NCBI GenBank assembly: GCA_014762585.1
Contig: JABURN010000074.1
Location: 1 to 13,159, forward strand
Origin: Methylophaga sp.
GTDB taxonomy: Bacteria > Pseudomonadota > Gammaproteobacteria > Nitrosococcales > Methylophagaceae
DNA length: 13,159 nt
Reading direction: 5' to 3'
Position numbers and translations under genes: made by a program
Part shown: in pieces, positions 1 through 11,110 of the stretch
How positions within the stretch are numbered: position 1 is the first letter of the stretch
Layout: each line of letters opens with the position of its first letter
Notes under the pieces: model-generated
What the model was told of the DNA's origin: nothing
Databases searched by the model: none
What the model saw: only the letters and a program-made list of their open reading frames with translations

Positions 1-36
1 ACCCTTTTCCTTATATGATTTACGCATGTTGTTTTA
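1..36 (-). other. trpS: In-frame continuation of trpS past the TAA stop
   Basis: Reading the minus strand without a frame change gives L-stop-N-N-M-R-K-S-Y-K-E-K-G from 39 down to 1. From memory of the longer gammaproteobacterial TrpS family, the expected pattern here is K-L-Y-x-x-L/M-R-x-x-Y-x-E-x-G. A single third-base change of TAT or TAC to TAA explains the break. The window ends before the KMSKS motif, so I cannot see whether the rest of the gene is intact. Confidence 0.75.
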
Positions 37-636
37 GAGCTTGGCTTTTTTCTTGCCCATTTTCTTGATAGCGGCTTCAGCTTTTTCTTCGAAAGCTATT
101 TCACGACCATAGAGATGATTGAAACGACGTGCGACCTCGCGGGTCAGTTCGACGTGGGCAACCTGATCTTCACCCACCGGCACCTGACCGGCACGATAAA
201 TCAGAATATCGGCACTCTGCAGCAAGGGATAACCAAGAAAACCGTATGTCGACAGATCTTTTTCTTTCAGTTTTTCCTGCTGGTCTTTATAGGTCGGCAC
301 CCGCTCCAGCCAGGACAAAGGTGTCATCATTGACAACAGCAGGTGCAACTCGGCATGTTCGGGCACTTTGGACTGCAGAAACATGGAAGCAGCGGAAGGT
401 TCAATGCCGGCTGCCAGCCAGTCAATGACCATTTCCCAGACACTGTCTTCAATGATACCGCTGTCTTCGTAATGGGTGGTCAAAGCATGCCAGTCGGCCA
501 CAAAAAAGAAGCAGTCGAATTCATGCTGCAGTTTGACCCAGTTCTTCAGTACACCATGATAATGCCCCAGGTGCAGTTGCCCGGTCGGGCGCATGCCTGA
601 AACAATTCGTCGTGACTGTAAAGCTACCGTATCCAA
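34..636 (-). CDS. trpS: Tryptophanyl-tRNA synthetase, N-terminal 200 residues only; frame broken by TAA
   Basis: Cytosolic class I synthetase that charges tRNA-Trp with tryptophan using ATP. Seen: a HIGH-type motif HLGH at residues 22-25, the tryptophan-pocket segment GYPLLQSADILIY (135-147, Asp143) and the PVGEDQ segment at 153-158. The frame stops after 200 residues, whereas family members of this longer type are roughly 400 or more. The KMSKS loop and anticodon-binding domain are therefore absent from this reading frame. The stop falls where the family has Tyr in a K-L-Y-x-x-L/M-R pattern, and the frame stays open beyond it, so this is an interrupted gene rather than a short enzyme. The start is TTG at 634-636, with GGGAG six bases upstream; a TAG lies in frame further upstream with no ATG or GTG between. 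It lies 30 bases after the site-2 protease gene, a neighbourhood I recall for the main chromosomal trpS. Identity is near certain; functional status is not. Confidence 0.9.
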   Translation of the reverse strand: MDTVALQSRRIVSGMRPTGQLHLGHYHGVLKNWVKLQHEFDCFFFVADWHALTTHYEDSGIIEDSVWEMVIDWLAAGIEPSAASMFLQSKVPEHAELHLLLSMMTPLSWLERVPTYKDQQEKLKEKDLSTYGFLGYPLLQSADILIYRAGQVPVGEDQVAHVELTREVARRFNHLYGREIAFEEKAEAAIKKMGKKKAKL

Positions 637-666
637 AGTGATCTCCCGATATTGGTAATCTAGTAT

Positions 667-2620
<1,954 letters not shown>

Positions 2621-2920
2621 TTATATTCCAGATTGTGCGGGCCAGCTGATGACCAGTTCCGGCTTCACCAAATCTCCCAGTTTTTCAATCGTATCCTTAA
2701 CGCGTTCAGGCTCATCAAAAAATTCAACGATGATCGGCAGCTCGGAAGAAAGCGCCAGCAGCGAGGCCTTGTGCAGCCGGTGATCACTCCCCAGACCAGC
2801 CACTCCTTTAAACACGGTAAAACCGCGGACACGGATATCCACCAGCCGGGTGATGATTTTATTGACATCATCGCGCCCCTCGACCAGATAGATGCGCACC
2901 ATGGTCACAGCCTGACTCAT
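2621..2920 (-). CDS. DUF190 family PII-like small protein
   Basis: Small soluble protein of 99 residues matching the DUF190 family, whose fold resembles PII signalling proteins. Its function is not established; members are often found beside crcB, hence a proposed link to fluoride handling. Seen: MVRIYLVEGRD near the N-terminus (7-17), GFTVFKGVAGLG (33-44), and LSSELPIIVEFFDEPERV (57-74), which is the typical pattern. The start is ATG at 2918-2920, preceded by AGGAAGG at five bases. It overlaps the crcB stop as ATGA, a classic coupled junction. The frame stays open upstream to 2965, but that part lies inside crcB and lacks family sequence. It could sense a nucleotide or anion and modulate CrcB, but that is inference. 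Confidence 0.85.
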   Translation of the reverse strand: MSQAVTMVRIYLVEGRDDVNKIITRLVDIRVRGFTVFKGVAGLGSDHRLHKASLLALSSELPIIVEFFDEPERVKDTIEKLGDLVKPELVISWPAQSGI

Positions 2921-3291
2921 AACTGCCTTCCTATTCCTAAACCAATCCAGGTTGCCAAAAGGCAAGCGCTGACACTCACAAAAACATTCACCAGTGCCTT
3001 GGCCCAGTCACCACTCTCCATTAAAGCCAGAGTTTCAAAGGAAAATGAAGAAAAGGTAGTGAAGGCACCCAGCAGACCGAATAAAATGCCTGATCTCAGC
3101 TCTACAGAGCTGATTTGCCGCTCAACCAGCATGATGAATAAAAAGCCCATCAACAGCGAACCGAGCACGTTAACAGTTAATGTGCCATAGGGAAAGTCTT
3201 TGCCCATCAAGCGGTGAACATTGGTGGAAACCATAAAACGCAGCACTGATCCCACCGCGCCGCCGATCGCTATCGCTATTAGCTGCTGCAC
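2917..3291 (-). CDS. crcB: Fluoride exporter CrcB/Fluc
   Basis: Inner-membrane fluoride channel that works as a dual-topology dimer and relieves fluoride inhibition of enzymes such as enolase and pyrophosphatase. It has 124 residues with four hydrophobic segments at about 2-20, 36-57, 67-88 and 98-120. Seen: GGAVGSVLRF near the start; GTLTVNVLGSLLMG at 36-49 with the conserved pore Asn41; and GAFTTFSSFSFE at 75-86, which carries the Phe-box residues (Phe80, Phe83) and the likely sodium site. The start is a GTG at 3289-3291 with GGGGATGGG just upstream; the frame has a TAA further upstream and no ATG between. It heads a five-gene packed block. The short leader shows no obvious fluoride riboswitch. 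Only one crcB copy is visible, consistent with a homodimer. Confidence 0.95.
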   Translation of the reverse strand: MQQLIAIAIGGAVGSVLRFMVSTNVHRLMGKDFPYGTLTVNVLGSLLMGFLFIMLVERQISSVELRSGILFGLLGAFTTFSSFSFETLALMESGDWAKALVNVFVSVSACLLATWIGLGIGRQL

Positions 3292-3364
3292 ATGCCCATC
3301 CCCGTAGTCAAAAGCGATAGTTTACCGCATTCAGGCATCGTGCTCGCAACTGATTGGTTTGAGG

Positions 3365-3395
3365 CACAAAAGGCGACATTAGGTCGCCTTTTGTG
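3365..3395 (-). terminator. Hairpin terminator after fba
   Basis: A perfect 13-base stem (3365-3377 with 3383-3395) closes a five-base loop 16 bases after the fba stop. The core is GGCGAC/GTCGCC, flanked by an A-run and a T-run that pair with each other. In the minus direction the 3' arm contains TTTT and no T-run follows the stem. It may work in both directions or be only partial, allowing some read-through into crcB. Confidence 0.75.
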
Positions 3396-3410
3396 TGGCT
3401 GTTTTGCCAA

Positions 3411-4481
3411 TCAGGATAAAACCGGTTTCAGTTCACCGCTCTGGTAGCGATCGACCATTTTGCTCAATGGAATCGGTTTGATCTTCCCAGCATGACCGGC
3501 ACTGCCAAAGGCTTCATAACGAGCTTGACAGATCTCCTGCATGGCAGCGGTTGACGCCTTGAGGAATTTGCGCGGGTCAAACACCGGTTTATTCTTCTCG
3601 TCGGTCATAAACTGACGAATCGCACCGGTCGAAGCCATCCGCAGATCGGTATCGATATTGACCTTGCGCACACCTGACTTGATGCCTTCGACGATTTCTT
3701 CCACTGGCACCCCGTAGGTCTGACCGATATCACCACCGTGGGTGTTGATGATCTTGAGCCATTCCTGCGGCACCGAGCTGGAACCATGCATGACAAAATG
3801 CGTGTTGGGCAGTTTCTTTCTCAGCTCCCTGATACGGTCGATGGCCAGAATTTCGCCGGTCGGCGGCCGGGTAAACTTGTAAGCACCATGACTGGTGCCG
3901 ATAGCGACCGCCAGGGCATCCACTTCGGTGCGTTTGACAAAGTCCACCGCTTCGTCAGGATCGGTCAGCAGCTTCTCCCGATCCAGTTTGCCTTCGGCAC
4001 CGTGGCCATCCTCTTCGCCCATCATGCCCGACTCAAGCGAGCCCAGGCAGCCCAGTTCGCCTTCTACTGAGACCCCGCAGGCATGGGCCATATCGACCAC
4101 TTCACGGGTGACCCTGACGTTGTATTCATATTCCGCAGGGGTTTTCATATCTTCCTGCAATGAACCATCCATCATCACCGAACTGAATCCGGACTGAATT
4201 GATCGGGCGCAGACACTGGGGGATGCACCATGATCCTGATGCAACACAATCGGAATATCCGGGTAGGCTTCCAGCGCAGCCAGGATCAAATGCCGCAGAA
4301 ACGGTTCACCGGCATAACTTCTCGCGCCGGCACTGGCCTGCATGATGACGGGACTGTCGGCTGCAACGGCGGCCTCCATAATCGAATGCACCTGTTCCAT
4401 GTTATTCACATTAAAAGAGGGCACGCCGAATTCATGCTCAGCCGCATAATCGAGTAATTGACGCAATGATATGAGAGCCAT
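3411..4481 (-). CDS. fba: Fructose-bisphosphate aldolase, class II, Calvin-cycle subtype
   Basis: Cytosolic zinc aldolase that interconverts fructose 1,6-bisphosphate with glyceraldehyde 3-phosphate and dihydroxyacetone phosphate. It probably also handles sedoheptulose bisphosphate, as CbbA-type enzymes can. It has 356 residues, right for the CbbA-like subtype. Seen: QDHGAS with catalytic Asp83 and zinc ligand His84; GELGCLG around Glu142; GTSHGAYK with His198; VMHGSSS with His232; and NIDTDLRMA from Asn275, the phosphate-binding end. The start is ATG at 4479-4481, with GGAG seven bases upstream. It is separated from pyk by 122 bases containing a candidate promoter and is followed by a hairpin, so it is probably its own unit. 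In a methylotroph it would serve the RuMP cycle; in an autotroph, the Calvin cycle. Confidence 0.95.
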   Translation of the reverse strand: MALISLRQLLDYAAEHEFGVPSFNVNNMEQVHSIMEAAVAADSPVIMQASAGARSYAGEPFLRHLILAALEAYPDIPIVLHQDHGASPSVCARSIQSGFSSVMMDGSLQEDMKTPAEYEYNVRVTREVVDMAHACGVSVEGELGCLGSLESGMMGEEDGHGAEGKLDREKLLTDPDEAVDFVKRTEVDALAVAIGTSHGAYKFTRPPTGEILAIDRIRELRKKLPNTHFVMHGSSSVPQEWLKIINTHGGDIGQTYGVPVEEIVEGIKSGVRKVNIDTDLRMASTGAIRQFMTDEKNKPVFDPRKFLKASTAAMQEICQARYEAFGSAGHAGKIKPIPLSKMVDRYQSGELKPVLS

Positions 4482-4530
4482 AACTTCTCTCCTCTAGGGC
4501 TAGTGCTCAACCAGGCTGTAAACATCTTAT

Positions 4531-4561
4531 ATTTTACGCCCTTTGACGCTTTTTCAGTCAA
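4531..4561 (-). promoter_or_regulatory. Candidate fba promoter with overlapping dyad
   Basis: On the minus strand a TTGACT (4556-4561) precedes TAAAAT (4531-4536) by 19 bases, somewhat longer than ideal. A TTTGAC/GTCAAA inverted repeat (4542-4547 and 4557-4562, nine-base spacer) overlaps the -35 and the spacer and could be an operator. It sits in the only gap between pyk and fba. Confidence 0.35.
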
Positions 4562-4603
4562 AACAGAGGCAGAGATGAAAGACAAATAAGCCCGGGCACT
4601 ATG

Positions 4604-6070
4604 CTATTCGCAGCTTTGACCATTGATCCGGGGTTCGACCATGTCACCAACCCGCACCAGTTTGAGCGCATTGGTGCTGCCCTGAACCTCCAGATCACCT
4701 TTTGTAATGATAACTATATCACCATCTGTGACGACGCCGCGACGCTCAAGCTCTTCAATGATTTCACGGTTCAGTGCTGCGTGATCATTATGCTGGCGCG
4801 GAAATTTAATCGGATAAACACCCCGATACAGCGTGACTCGCCGCGCTGTCGCTTCATGCGGCGTCAGGGCAAAAATCGGAATCCCAGAACTGATCCGTGA
4901 CATCCATAAAACAGTCGATCCCGACTCGGTCAGGGCGGCGATGGTTTTGACATTGAGGTGGTTTGCCAGATACATCGCACCCATCGCGATCGCTTCGTCC
5001 ATCTGTTCAAACTTGGAATCTATCCGGTGACGGGAAACGCGAATTTCCCGCTCCTGTTCCGCCTGCAGACAAATCCGGTGCATCGCGGCAATGGTTTTAA
5101 TCGGATTCTTACCGACTGCGGTTTCGCCTGAGAGCATCACCGCATCGGTGCCATCCAGTACAGCGTTGGCCACATCGAACACTTCAGCCCGGGTCGGAAT
5201 CGGATTCAAAATCATCGACTCCATCATCTGAGTCGCGGTGATGGTTACCCGGTTCATTCGGCGCGCCATACCGATGATGCGTTTCTGTATCGGCGGCAAA
5301 GCGGCATCGCCCATTTCGACACCCAGGTCACCGCGAGCCACCATGATAGCGTCGGCGGCTTCGATAATCTCTTCTATCGCATCTATAGCCTCAGCGCGTT
5401 CAATTTTGGCAACGATGGCAGCATGACCGCCGGCCTCATGCAGTAAGCGCCGGGCTTCATGAATATCTTGAGCAGAGCGCGGAAAAGACACCGCCAGATA
5501 ATCGGCCTCCATTCGGGCTGCAGTGATAATATCCTGCCGGTCCTTATCCGTCAGCGCCGCAGCCGATAAACCGCCACCCTGGCGGTTTATCCCCTTATTA
5601 TTGGACAAAGTGCCACCGCTGATAACCCTGGTCATGATGCGGCGCTCATTGACACCCTCAACACGCAGGACGATGCGGCCATCATCCAGCAGCAGGATAT
5701 CATCCGCGCTGACATCATCGGGCAGTGCCTTGTAATCAATGCCGACCTGGTAGTCATCACCGTCCTGACTACCCAGCGTCGCATCAAGCACAAAACTGTC
5801 GCCTTCTTTCAGTTCGACTGCCCCGTCTTTAAAACGGGAGATACGGATTTTAGGGCCCTGCAAATCGGCGAGAATACCAACAGGTTTGTGGCAGATGCGG
5901 GCACGCTCACGCACCCGCTCGGCCAGATTGATATGGTCAGCCGGGTCACCATGAGAGAAGTTGAGCCTGACCACGTTCATACCGGCTTCGAACATGGCAT
6001 CCAGGGTTTCAGGCCGTTGTGTGGCCGGCCCCAGAGTCGCAACAATTTTTGTTCGTCTAATGGCCGTCAC
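4604..6070 (-). CDS. pyk: Pyruvate kinase (PykA type)
   Basis: Transfers phosphate from phosphoenolpyruvate to ADP, giving pyruvate and ATP in the last glycolytic step; cytosolic, usually a tetramer. It has 488 residues. Seen: RRTKIVATLGPAT at 5-17; NVVRLNFSHG with Arg35, Asn37 and Ser39; ADLQGPKIR (68-76); LSNNKGIN (155-162); AKIERAE with catalytic Lys222 and metal ligand Glu224; MVARGDLGVE with Asp248; and ATQMMESM with Thr280. A C-terminal allosteric-type domain follows from about 350. The sequence reads like the E. coli PykA rather than the PykF lineage. The start is a GTG at 6068-6070 with a strong AGGAG five bases upstream. It lies 16 bases after pgk, so the two are very likely cotranscribed. 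No clear terminator follows; a GCCCGGGC palindrome near 4590 has no loop. Confidence 0.96.
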   Translation of the reverse strand: MTAIRRTKIVATLGPATQRPETLDAMFEAGMNVVRLNFSHGDPADHINLAERVRERARICHKPVGILADLQGPKIRISRFKDGAVELKEGDSFVLDATLGSQDGDDYQVGIDYKALPDDVSADDILLLDDGRIVLRVEGVNERRIMTRVISGGTLSNNKGINRQGGGLSAAALTDKDRQDIITAARMEADYLAVSFPRSAQDIHEARRLLHEAGGHAAIVAKIERAEAIDAIEEIIEAADAIMVARGDLGVEMGDAALPPIQKRIIGMARRMNRVTITATQMMESMILNPIPTRAEVFDVANAVLDGTDAVMLSGETAVGKNPIKTIAAMHRICLQAEQEREIRVSRHRIDSKFEQMDEAIAMGAMYLANHLNVKTIAALTESGSTVLWMSRISSGIPIFALTPHEATARRVTLYRGVYPIKFPRQHNDHAALNREIIEELERRGVVTDGDIVIITKGDLEVQGSTNALKLVRVGDMVEPRINGQSCE

Positions 6071-6086
6071 ATCAACTCCTTGTCAG

Positions 6087-7277
6087 TTAGCTGGATTCGG
6101 CGGCACGCTGCTCCAGAATTTCAACGGCGGGCAAAGTTTTACCTTCCAGGAACTCAAGGAAAGCACCACCACCCGTAGAAATATAAGAAATATCATCACA
6201 GATTTTGTATTTGGCTACCGCTGCCAGGGTGTCGCCGCCGCCGGCGATGGAGAAGGCGTCCGATTCGGCTATCGCCATTGCGATTTCTTTGGTGCCTTCA
6301 CCGAACTGATTGAATTCAAAAACGCCAACCGGCCCATTCCAGACAATAGTACCGGCGTTTTTAAGGATGTCCGCCAGCTTCTCTGCTGTTTTAGGACCGA
6401 TATCGAAGATCATATCATCATCCTCGACCTCTTCCACCTTCTTGATTTCAGCCTCGGCGTTTTCAGCAAACTTTTTACCGCAGACCACATCGGTAGGCAC
6501 CGGAATATCGCCACCGCGTGACTGAGCCTCACTGCGCAGTTTGCGGCAGGTATCGAGAAACTCTTCTTCATAGAGTGAGTTACCTACATTGAAGCCTTCC
6601 GCAGCGATAAAAGTATTGGCAATACCACCACCGACAATCAACTGGTCCACCTTGGTAGACAGACTCTCCAGCACACTGAGCTTGGTCGATACCTTGGAGC
6701 CACCGACAATCGCCACCATAGGCCGTGCCGGGTTATCCAGCGCTTTACCCAAAGCTTCCAGTTCGGCTGCAAGCAATGGGCCGGCGCAGGCGATGGGCGC
6801 ATATTTCGCCACGCCGTGGGTCGAGGCCTGAGCGCGGTGAGCCGTGCCGAATGCATCCATCACAAAGACATCACACATCTTCGCCATTCTCTTTGACAAA
6901 GCATCGTCGTTTTTCTTTTCACCAATATTAAAACGGACATTTTCACAGATCACGACTTCACCGGGTTCAACCGGAATAAAATCCGGTTCCAGCCAGTTCT
7001 GTTCCAGCCTGACCGGCTGTTCCAGCAGGGCGGACAGGTAATTGGCCACCGGCGCCATCGAATACTGATGGACATATTCACCTTCAGTCGGTCGACCCAG
7101 ATGCGACATAATCATCACGCGGGCACCTTTTTCCAGCGCCAGTTTAATGGTGGGCAAAGAGGCATGGATGCGGGTGCCGTCGGCAACGACGCCTTTTTTC
7201 AACGGAACATTGAGATCCTGGCGGATCAAGACACGTTTACCGGCCAGGTCCAAATCAGCCATCTTGATTACGGACAT
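6087..7277 (-). CDS. pgk: Phosphoglycerate kinase
   Basis: Reversible transfer of phosphate from 1,3-bisphosphoglycerate to ADP; cytosolic two-lobed monomer. It has 396 residues from the chosen start, a usual length. Seen: the signature [13 protein letters not shown] (13-25), with Arg19, Asp21 and Asn23; SHLGRP (58-63); GGSKVSTK (192-199) with nucleotide-site lysines; [10 protein letters not shown] (312-321); and GGGDT (346-350). I chose the ATG at 7275-7277 because GAGGG lies seven bases upstream and the protein then begins as homologues do. The frame extends to 7343, but the extra residues are unlike the family. It is the first gene of the pgk-pyk pair, lying beyond the gap terminator with a TATACT box about 35 bases upstream of the start. 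Confidence 0.97.
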   Translation of the reverse strand: MSVIKMADLDLAGKRVLIRQDLNVPLKKGVVADGTRIHASLPTIKLALEKGARVMIMSHLGRPTEGEYVHQYSMAPVANYLSALLEQPVRLEQNWLEPDFIPVEPGEVVICENVRFNIGEKKNDDALSKRMAKMCDVFVMDAFGTAHRAQASTHGVAKYAPIACAGPLLAAELEALGKALDNPARPMVAIVGGSKVSTKLSVLESLSTKVDQLIVGGGIANTFIAAEGFNVGNSLYEEEFLDTCRKLRSEAQSRGGDIPVPTDVVCGKKFAENAEAEIKKVEEVEDDDMIFDIGPKTAEKLADILKNAGTIVWNGPVGVFEFNQFGEGTKEIAMAIAESDAFSIAGGGDTLAAVAKYKICDDISYISTGGGAFLEFLEGKTLPAVEILEQRAAESS

Positions 7278-7311
7278 GAAATTTCCCTCTCGAAATTTTT
7301 CGTTTTTCCCC

Positions 7312-7317
7312 AGTATA
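7312..7317 (-). promoter_or_regulatory. Candidate -10 box of the pgk promoter
   Basis: On the minus strand TATACT matches the sigma-70 -10 box at five of six bases and would start transcription about 28 bases before the pgk ATG. No good -35 lies 16 to 18 bases upstream. Instead an AGTGG-N6-CCACT dyad (7317-7332) abuts the box, which suggests control by a bound protein. Confidence 0.4.
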
Positions 7318-7343
7318 GTGGTCTTCGCCACTGTTTTGGGCAC

Positions 7344-7374
7344 AAAAAAGGCCTCCCGCTGAGCAGGAAGCCTT
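7344..7374 (-). terminator. Intrinsic terminator after gap
   Basis: A nine-base stem (7366-7374 with 7348-7356, one G-U pair) with a nine-base loop, followed on the minus strand by six T residues. It begins about 25 bases after the gap stop. It separates gap from pgk-pyk, so gap is a separate transcription unit. Confidence 0.85.
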
Positions 7375-7399
7375 GATGGTTCAACCTATCTGTGTCGAC

Positions 7400-8416
<1,017 letters not shown>

Positions 8417-8483
8417 TCAATTTGTCTAAAAACTAAAAACTTGTGGACAAGGATTCACTTTTTAGACTTTAAAGTGTCAGGCG

Positions 8484-8514
8484 AAAAAAAACCAGCGGGC
8501 CAAAGCCCGCTGGT
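8484..8514 (-). terminator. Intrinsic terminator after tkt
   Basis: A perfect ten-base GC-rich stem ACCAGCGGGC/GCCCGCTGGT (8491-8500 with 8505-8514) with a four-base loop, followed on the minus strand by seven T residues. It starts 26 bases after the tkt stop. A six-T run on the other side means it could also work in the plus direction. Confidence 0.93.
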
Positions 8515-8540
8515 CATTTTTTGTGCGATTAAATAAGCCC

Positions 8541-10529
8541 TTACAGGGTTTCTTTAACCGTTTTAACCACGTTGCCGACAGTGAAGCCGAAGTGCTTGAA
8601 CAGATCGCCACCCGGTGCAGATTCACCGAAGGTGTCGATACCGACAGTACCGCCTTCCAGACCGACATATTTACGCCAGAAGTCAGTGACACCGGCTTCA
8701 ACAGAAACACGTTTAACGCCTGGTGTCAGAACGCTGTCTTTGTATGCTTGGTCCTGACGATCAAAGACGTTGGTTGAAGGCATGGAAACAACGCGTGCTT
8801 TGATGCCTTCGCCTTTCAGTGCTTCCTGAGACTGCAGAGCCAGATCCAGTTCAGAACCGGTCGCAATCAGAATCACATCAGCGTTGCCGCCGTCTGCTTC
8901 AGAGATGACATAGCCACCTTTACGAATCGCTTCGAAGTCAGCTGTATCGTGAGTACGGCCAGGGACACCCTGACGGCTCAGAACCAGGCTGGTAGGACCA
9001 TCCATACGCTCAACAGCTGCAACCCAGGCTACCGCTACTTCGGTTGAATCACCCGGACGCCATACATCCATGTTCGGGATGTAACGCAGACCAGCAGATT
9101 GCTCGATAGGTTGGTGCGTCGGGCCGTCTTCACCCTGACCGATAGAGTCATGAGTCAGGACAGCAACGGTACGCTGCTTCATCAGTGCCGCCATACGCAG
9201 GGCGTTTTTGGCGTAGTCAGAGAACATGTGGAAAGTACCACCGTAAGGCAGCAGACCGCCATGCAGTGCCATACCGTTCATGATGGCAAACATACCGAAT
9301 TCACGGACACCGTAAGAGATGTAGTTACCAGGCTCTTTACCGGAAACATGCTTGAAGCTTGGGCAGCTTGTCAGGTTTGAACCAGTCAGGTCGGCAGAAC
9401 CGCCCAGGAATTCCGGCAGCGTTGGTGCCAGTGCAGTAATGACATTTTGTGATGCTTTACGAGTCGCTACTTTTTCAGCTTTCTCGTTGGTTTCAGCAAT
9501 CATCTTGTCAGTGACTTCTTTCCAGTTTGCTGGCAGTTCACCGGCCATACGACGTTTGAATTCAGCAGCCAGTTCAGGGTATTCCTTCTCGTAGGCAGCG
9601 AATTTTTCGTTCCAGGCGGCTTCTGCTTCAGCACCTTTGGCTTTGGCATCCCAACCTTCGTAAACGTCTTCAGGAATCACAAATGGCTCGTAGTCCCAAC
9701 CCAGTTCTTTACGGGTCAGTGCCACTTCTTCTTCACCCAGCGCTGCACCATGGCAGTCGTGGCTGGCTGATTTGTTAGGTGAACCGAAACCAATGATGGT
9801 TTTACAGCAGATCAGTGACGGCTTGTCAGTGACTTTCTTGGCTTCTTCGATGGCTTTGTTGATAGCGTCAGAATCGTGACCGTCAACAGCTTGTACATGC
9901 CAGCCGTAAGCTTCAAAACGCTTGGCAGTGTCATCGGTGTACCAGCCATCGATATGACCGTCGATAGAGATGTTGTTGTCATCCCAGAATGCGATCAGGT
10001 TACCCAGGCCCCAGGTACCGGCCAGCGCACAGGCTTCGTGAGAAACACCTTCCATCAAGCAACCGTCGCCCATGAACACATAGGTGTGGTGGTTGACGAT
10101 ATCGTGACCTGGCTTGTTGAACTGGTCCGCCATCAGTTTTTCAGCCATGGCGAAACCGACACCGTTGGTGATGCCCTGACCCAGAGGACCAGTGGTGGTT
10201 TCAACACCCGGTGCATAACCGTATTCAGGGTGACCGGCACATTGAGAGTGCAGCTGACGGAATGTTTTGATTGAATCCATTGGCAGGTCGTAACCGGTCA
10301 GGTGCAGCAATGAATAAATCAACATAGAGCCGTGGCCGTTAGACAGGATAAAGCGATCACGGTCAGCCCATTTCGGGTTGTTAGGATTGTGCTTCAGGTG
10401 GTCGTTCCACAGGACTTCGGCGATATCCGCCATACCCATAGGCGCACCCGGGTGACCAGAATTCGCCTTTTGTACTGCATCCATACTCAGAGCACGGATT
10501 GCATTAGCTAAATGTCTACGTGTAGCCAT
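8541..10529 (-). CDS. tkt: Transketolase
   Basis: Thiamine-diphosphate enzyme that moves two-carbon ketol units between sugar phosphates, linking fructose 6-phosphate and glyceraldehyde 3-phosphate with pentose and tetrose phosphates; cytosolic homodimer. It has 662 residues, full length. Seen: SGHPG with His26; SNGHGS with His66; GHPE with His100; the cofactor motif GDG...NN (154-156 and 185-186); SHDCHGA with His260; REFGM with the essential Glu410; and DGPTHQP with His472. Positions match E. coli TktA almost residue for residue. The start is ATG at 10527-10529, with AGGAG nine bases upstream. It lies 26 bases after the redoxin gene and very likely shares its transcript. It supplies the rearrangement phase that regenerates pentose phosphate, next to gap, pgk and fba. 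Confidence 0.97.
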   Translation of the reverse strand: MATRRHLANAIRALSMDAVQKANSGHPGAPMGMADIAEVLWNDHLKHNPNNPKWADRDRFILSNGHGSMLIYSLLHLTGYDLPMDSIKTFRQLHSQCAGHPEYGYAPGVETTTGPLGQGITNGVGFAMAEKLMADQFNKPGHDIVNHHTYVFMGDGCLMEGVSHEACALAGTWGLGNLIAFWDDNNISIDGHIDGWYTDDTAKRFEAYGWHVQAVDGHDSDAINKAIEEAKKVTDKPSLICCKTIIGFGSPNKSASHDCHGAALGEEEVALTRKELGWDYEPFVIPEDVYEGWDAKAKGAEAEAAWNEKFAAYEKEYPELAAEFKRRMAGELPANWKEVTDKMIAETNEKAEKVATRKASQNVITALAPTLPEFLGGSADLTGSNLTSCPSFKHVSGKEPGNYISYGVREFGMFAIMNGMALHGGLLPYGGTFHMFSDYAKNALRMAALMKQRTVAVLTHDSIGQGEDGPTHQPIEQSAGLRYIPNMDVWRPGDSTEVAVAWVAAVERMDGPTSLVLSRQGVPGRTHDTADFEAIRKGGYVISEADGGNADVILIATGSELDLALQSQEALKGEGIKARVVSMPSTNVFDRQDQAYKDSVLTPGVKRVSVEAGVTDFWRKYVGLEGGTVGIDTFGESAPGGDLFKHFGFTVGNVVKTVKETL

Positions 10530-10555
10530 TTTCTACATTCTCCTATTAAAAAAAA

Positions 10556-11110
10556 TTAAGCCGCCCGCCATTTAATCGAGCAGCCCATACTCGGTATCTG
10601 ATTTTCCGGGCCATGGCCTGTTTCAGCCACCTGTTTCATTGCTTCAAACAGGTCCCGTCTGACATCCGGATCGGCAGCCTGTTTGCGGCTGGCATCCAGA
10701 CGACCACGGTATTGCAATTCCAGGTCTTTGTTATAGCCAAAAAAATCAGGCGTGCAGACAGCCCCGTAAGCCTGGGCGACCTGCTGCGATTCATCATATA
10801 AATAAGGAAAGGAAAACCCTTGCTGCTTCGCAACCTTTTTCATGTTATCGAACGAGTCTTCCGGGTACTCTTCTACATCATTGGCCATGATGGCAACTGA
10901 GTTGATGCCGTATTGCTTCAGCTCATTGGTGTCGCGGACCAGTCTGTCAATCACGGCCTGTACATAAGGACAGTGATTGCAGATGAACATAATCAGCAGA
11001 CCGTTTTCACCGCGACAGTCATCCAGCGTCCAGATTTCGCCATCGGTGCCCGGCAGCGAAAAATCAATGGCTGGCTGACCGAAGTCACAAACTGGTGTTT
11101 CTAAAGCCAT
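10556..11110 (-). CDS. Thioredoxin-fold redoxin (AhpC/TSA-like, CNHC motif)
   Basis: Cytosolic thioredoxin-fold protein of 184 residues with no signal peptide or membrane segment. It belongs to a peroxiredoxin-like group (probably the PRX_like1 type) whose activity is not settled. Seen: an AhpC/TSA-type N-terminus (PAIDFSLPGTDG, 13-23); a CxxC in ICNHCPYV with Cys44 and Cys47; CTPDFFGYN with Cys119; and a C-terminal PSMGCSIKW with Cys177. The four cysteines in conserved blocks suggest a thiol relay, a peroxidase or a disulfide reductase. The start is ATG at 11108-11110 with a weak GTGAG upstream. It directly precedes tkt and probably shares its promoter, so it may be expressed at high carbon flux. 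A role in protecting thiol-sensitive Gap or Tkt is possible but only inferred. Confidence 0.85.
   Translation of the reverse strand: MALETPVCDFGQPAIDFSLPGTDGEIWTLDDCRGENGLLIMFICNHCPYVQAVIDRLVRDTNELKQYGINSVAIMANDVEEYPEDSFDNMKKVAKQQGFSFPYLYDESQQVAQAYGAVCTPDFFGYNKDLELQYRGRLDASRKQAADPDVRRDLFEAMKQVAETGHGPENQIPSMGCSIKWRAA

Noticed and set aside
2633..3190. A 185-codon open frame on the plus strand across DUF190 and crcB.
   Set aside because: It is antisense to two well-supported coupled genes, has no family-like sequence and no ribosome site; it is a shadow frame.
3292..3364. Possible fluoride riboswitch in the crcB leader, because of a GGGGATGG string just before the start.
   Set aside because: The string is where the ribosome site should be, and the paired stems and the downstream UGAUG-type segment of the crcB motif are not visible in this 73-base leader.
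4588..4600. GCCCGGGC palindrome after pyk as a terminator.
   Set aside because: It is a loopless palindrome without a T-run, so it cannot form a standard terminator hairpin.
5961..6521. A 186-codon open frame on the plus strand across the pgk-pyk junction.
   Set aside because: It is antisense to two genes with complete motif sets and has no recognisable content.
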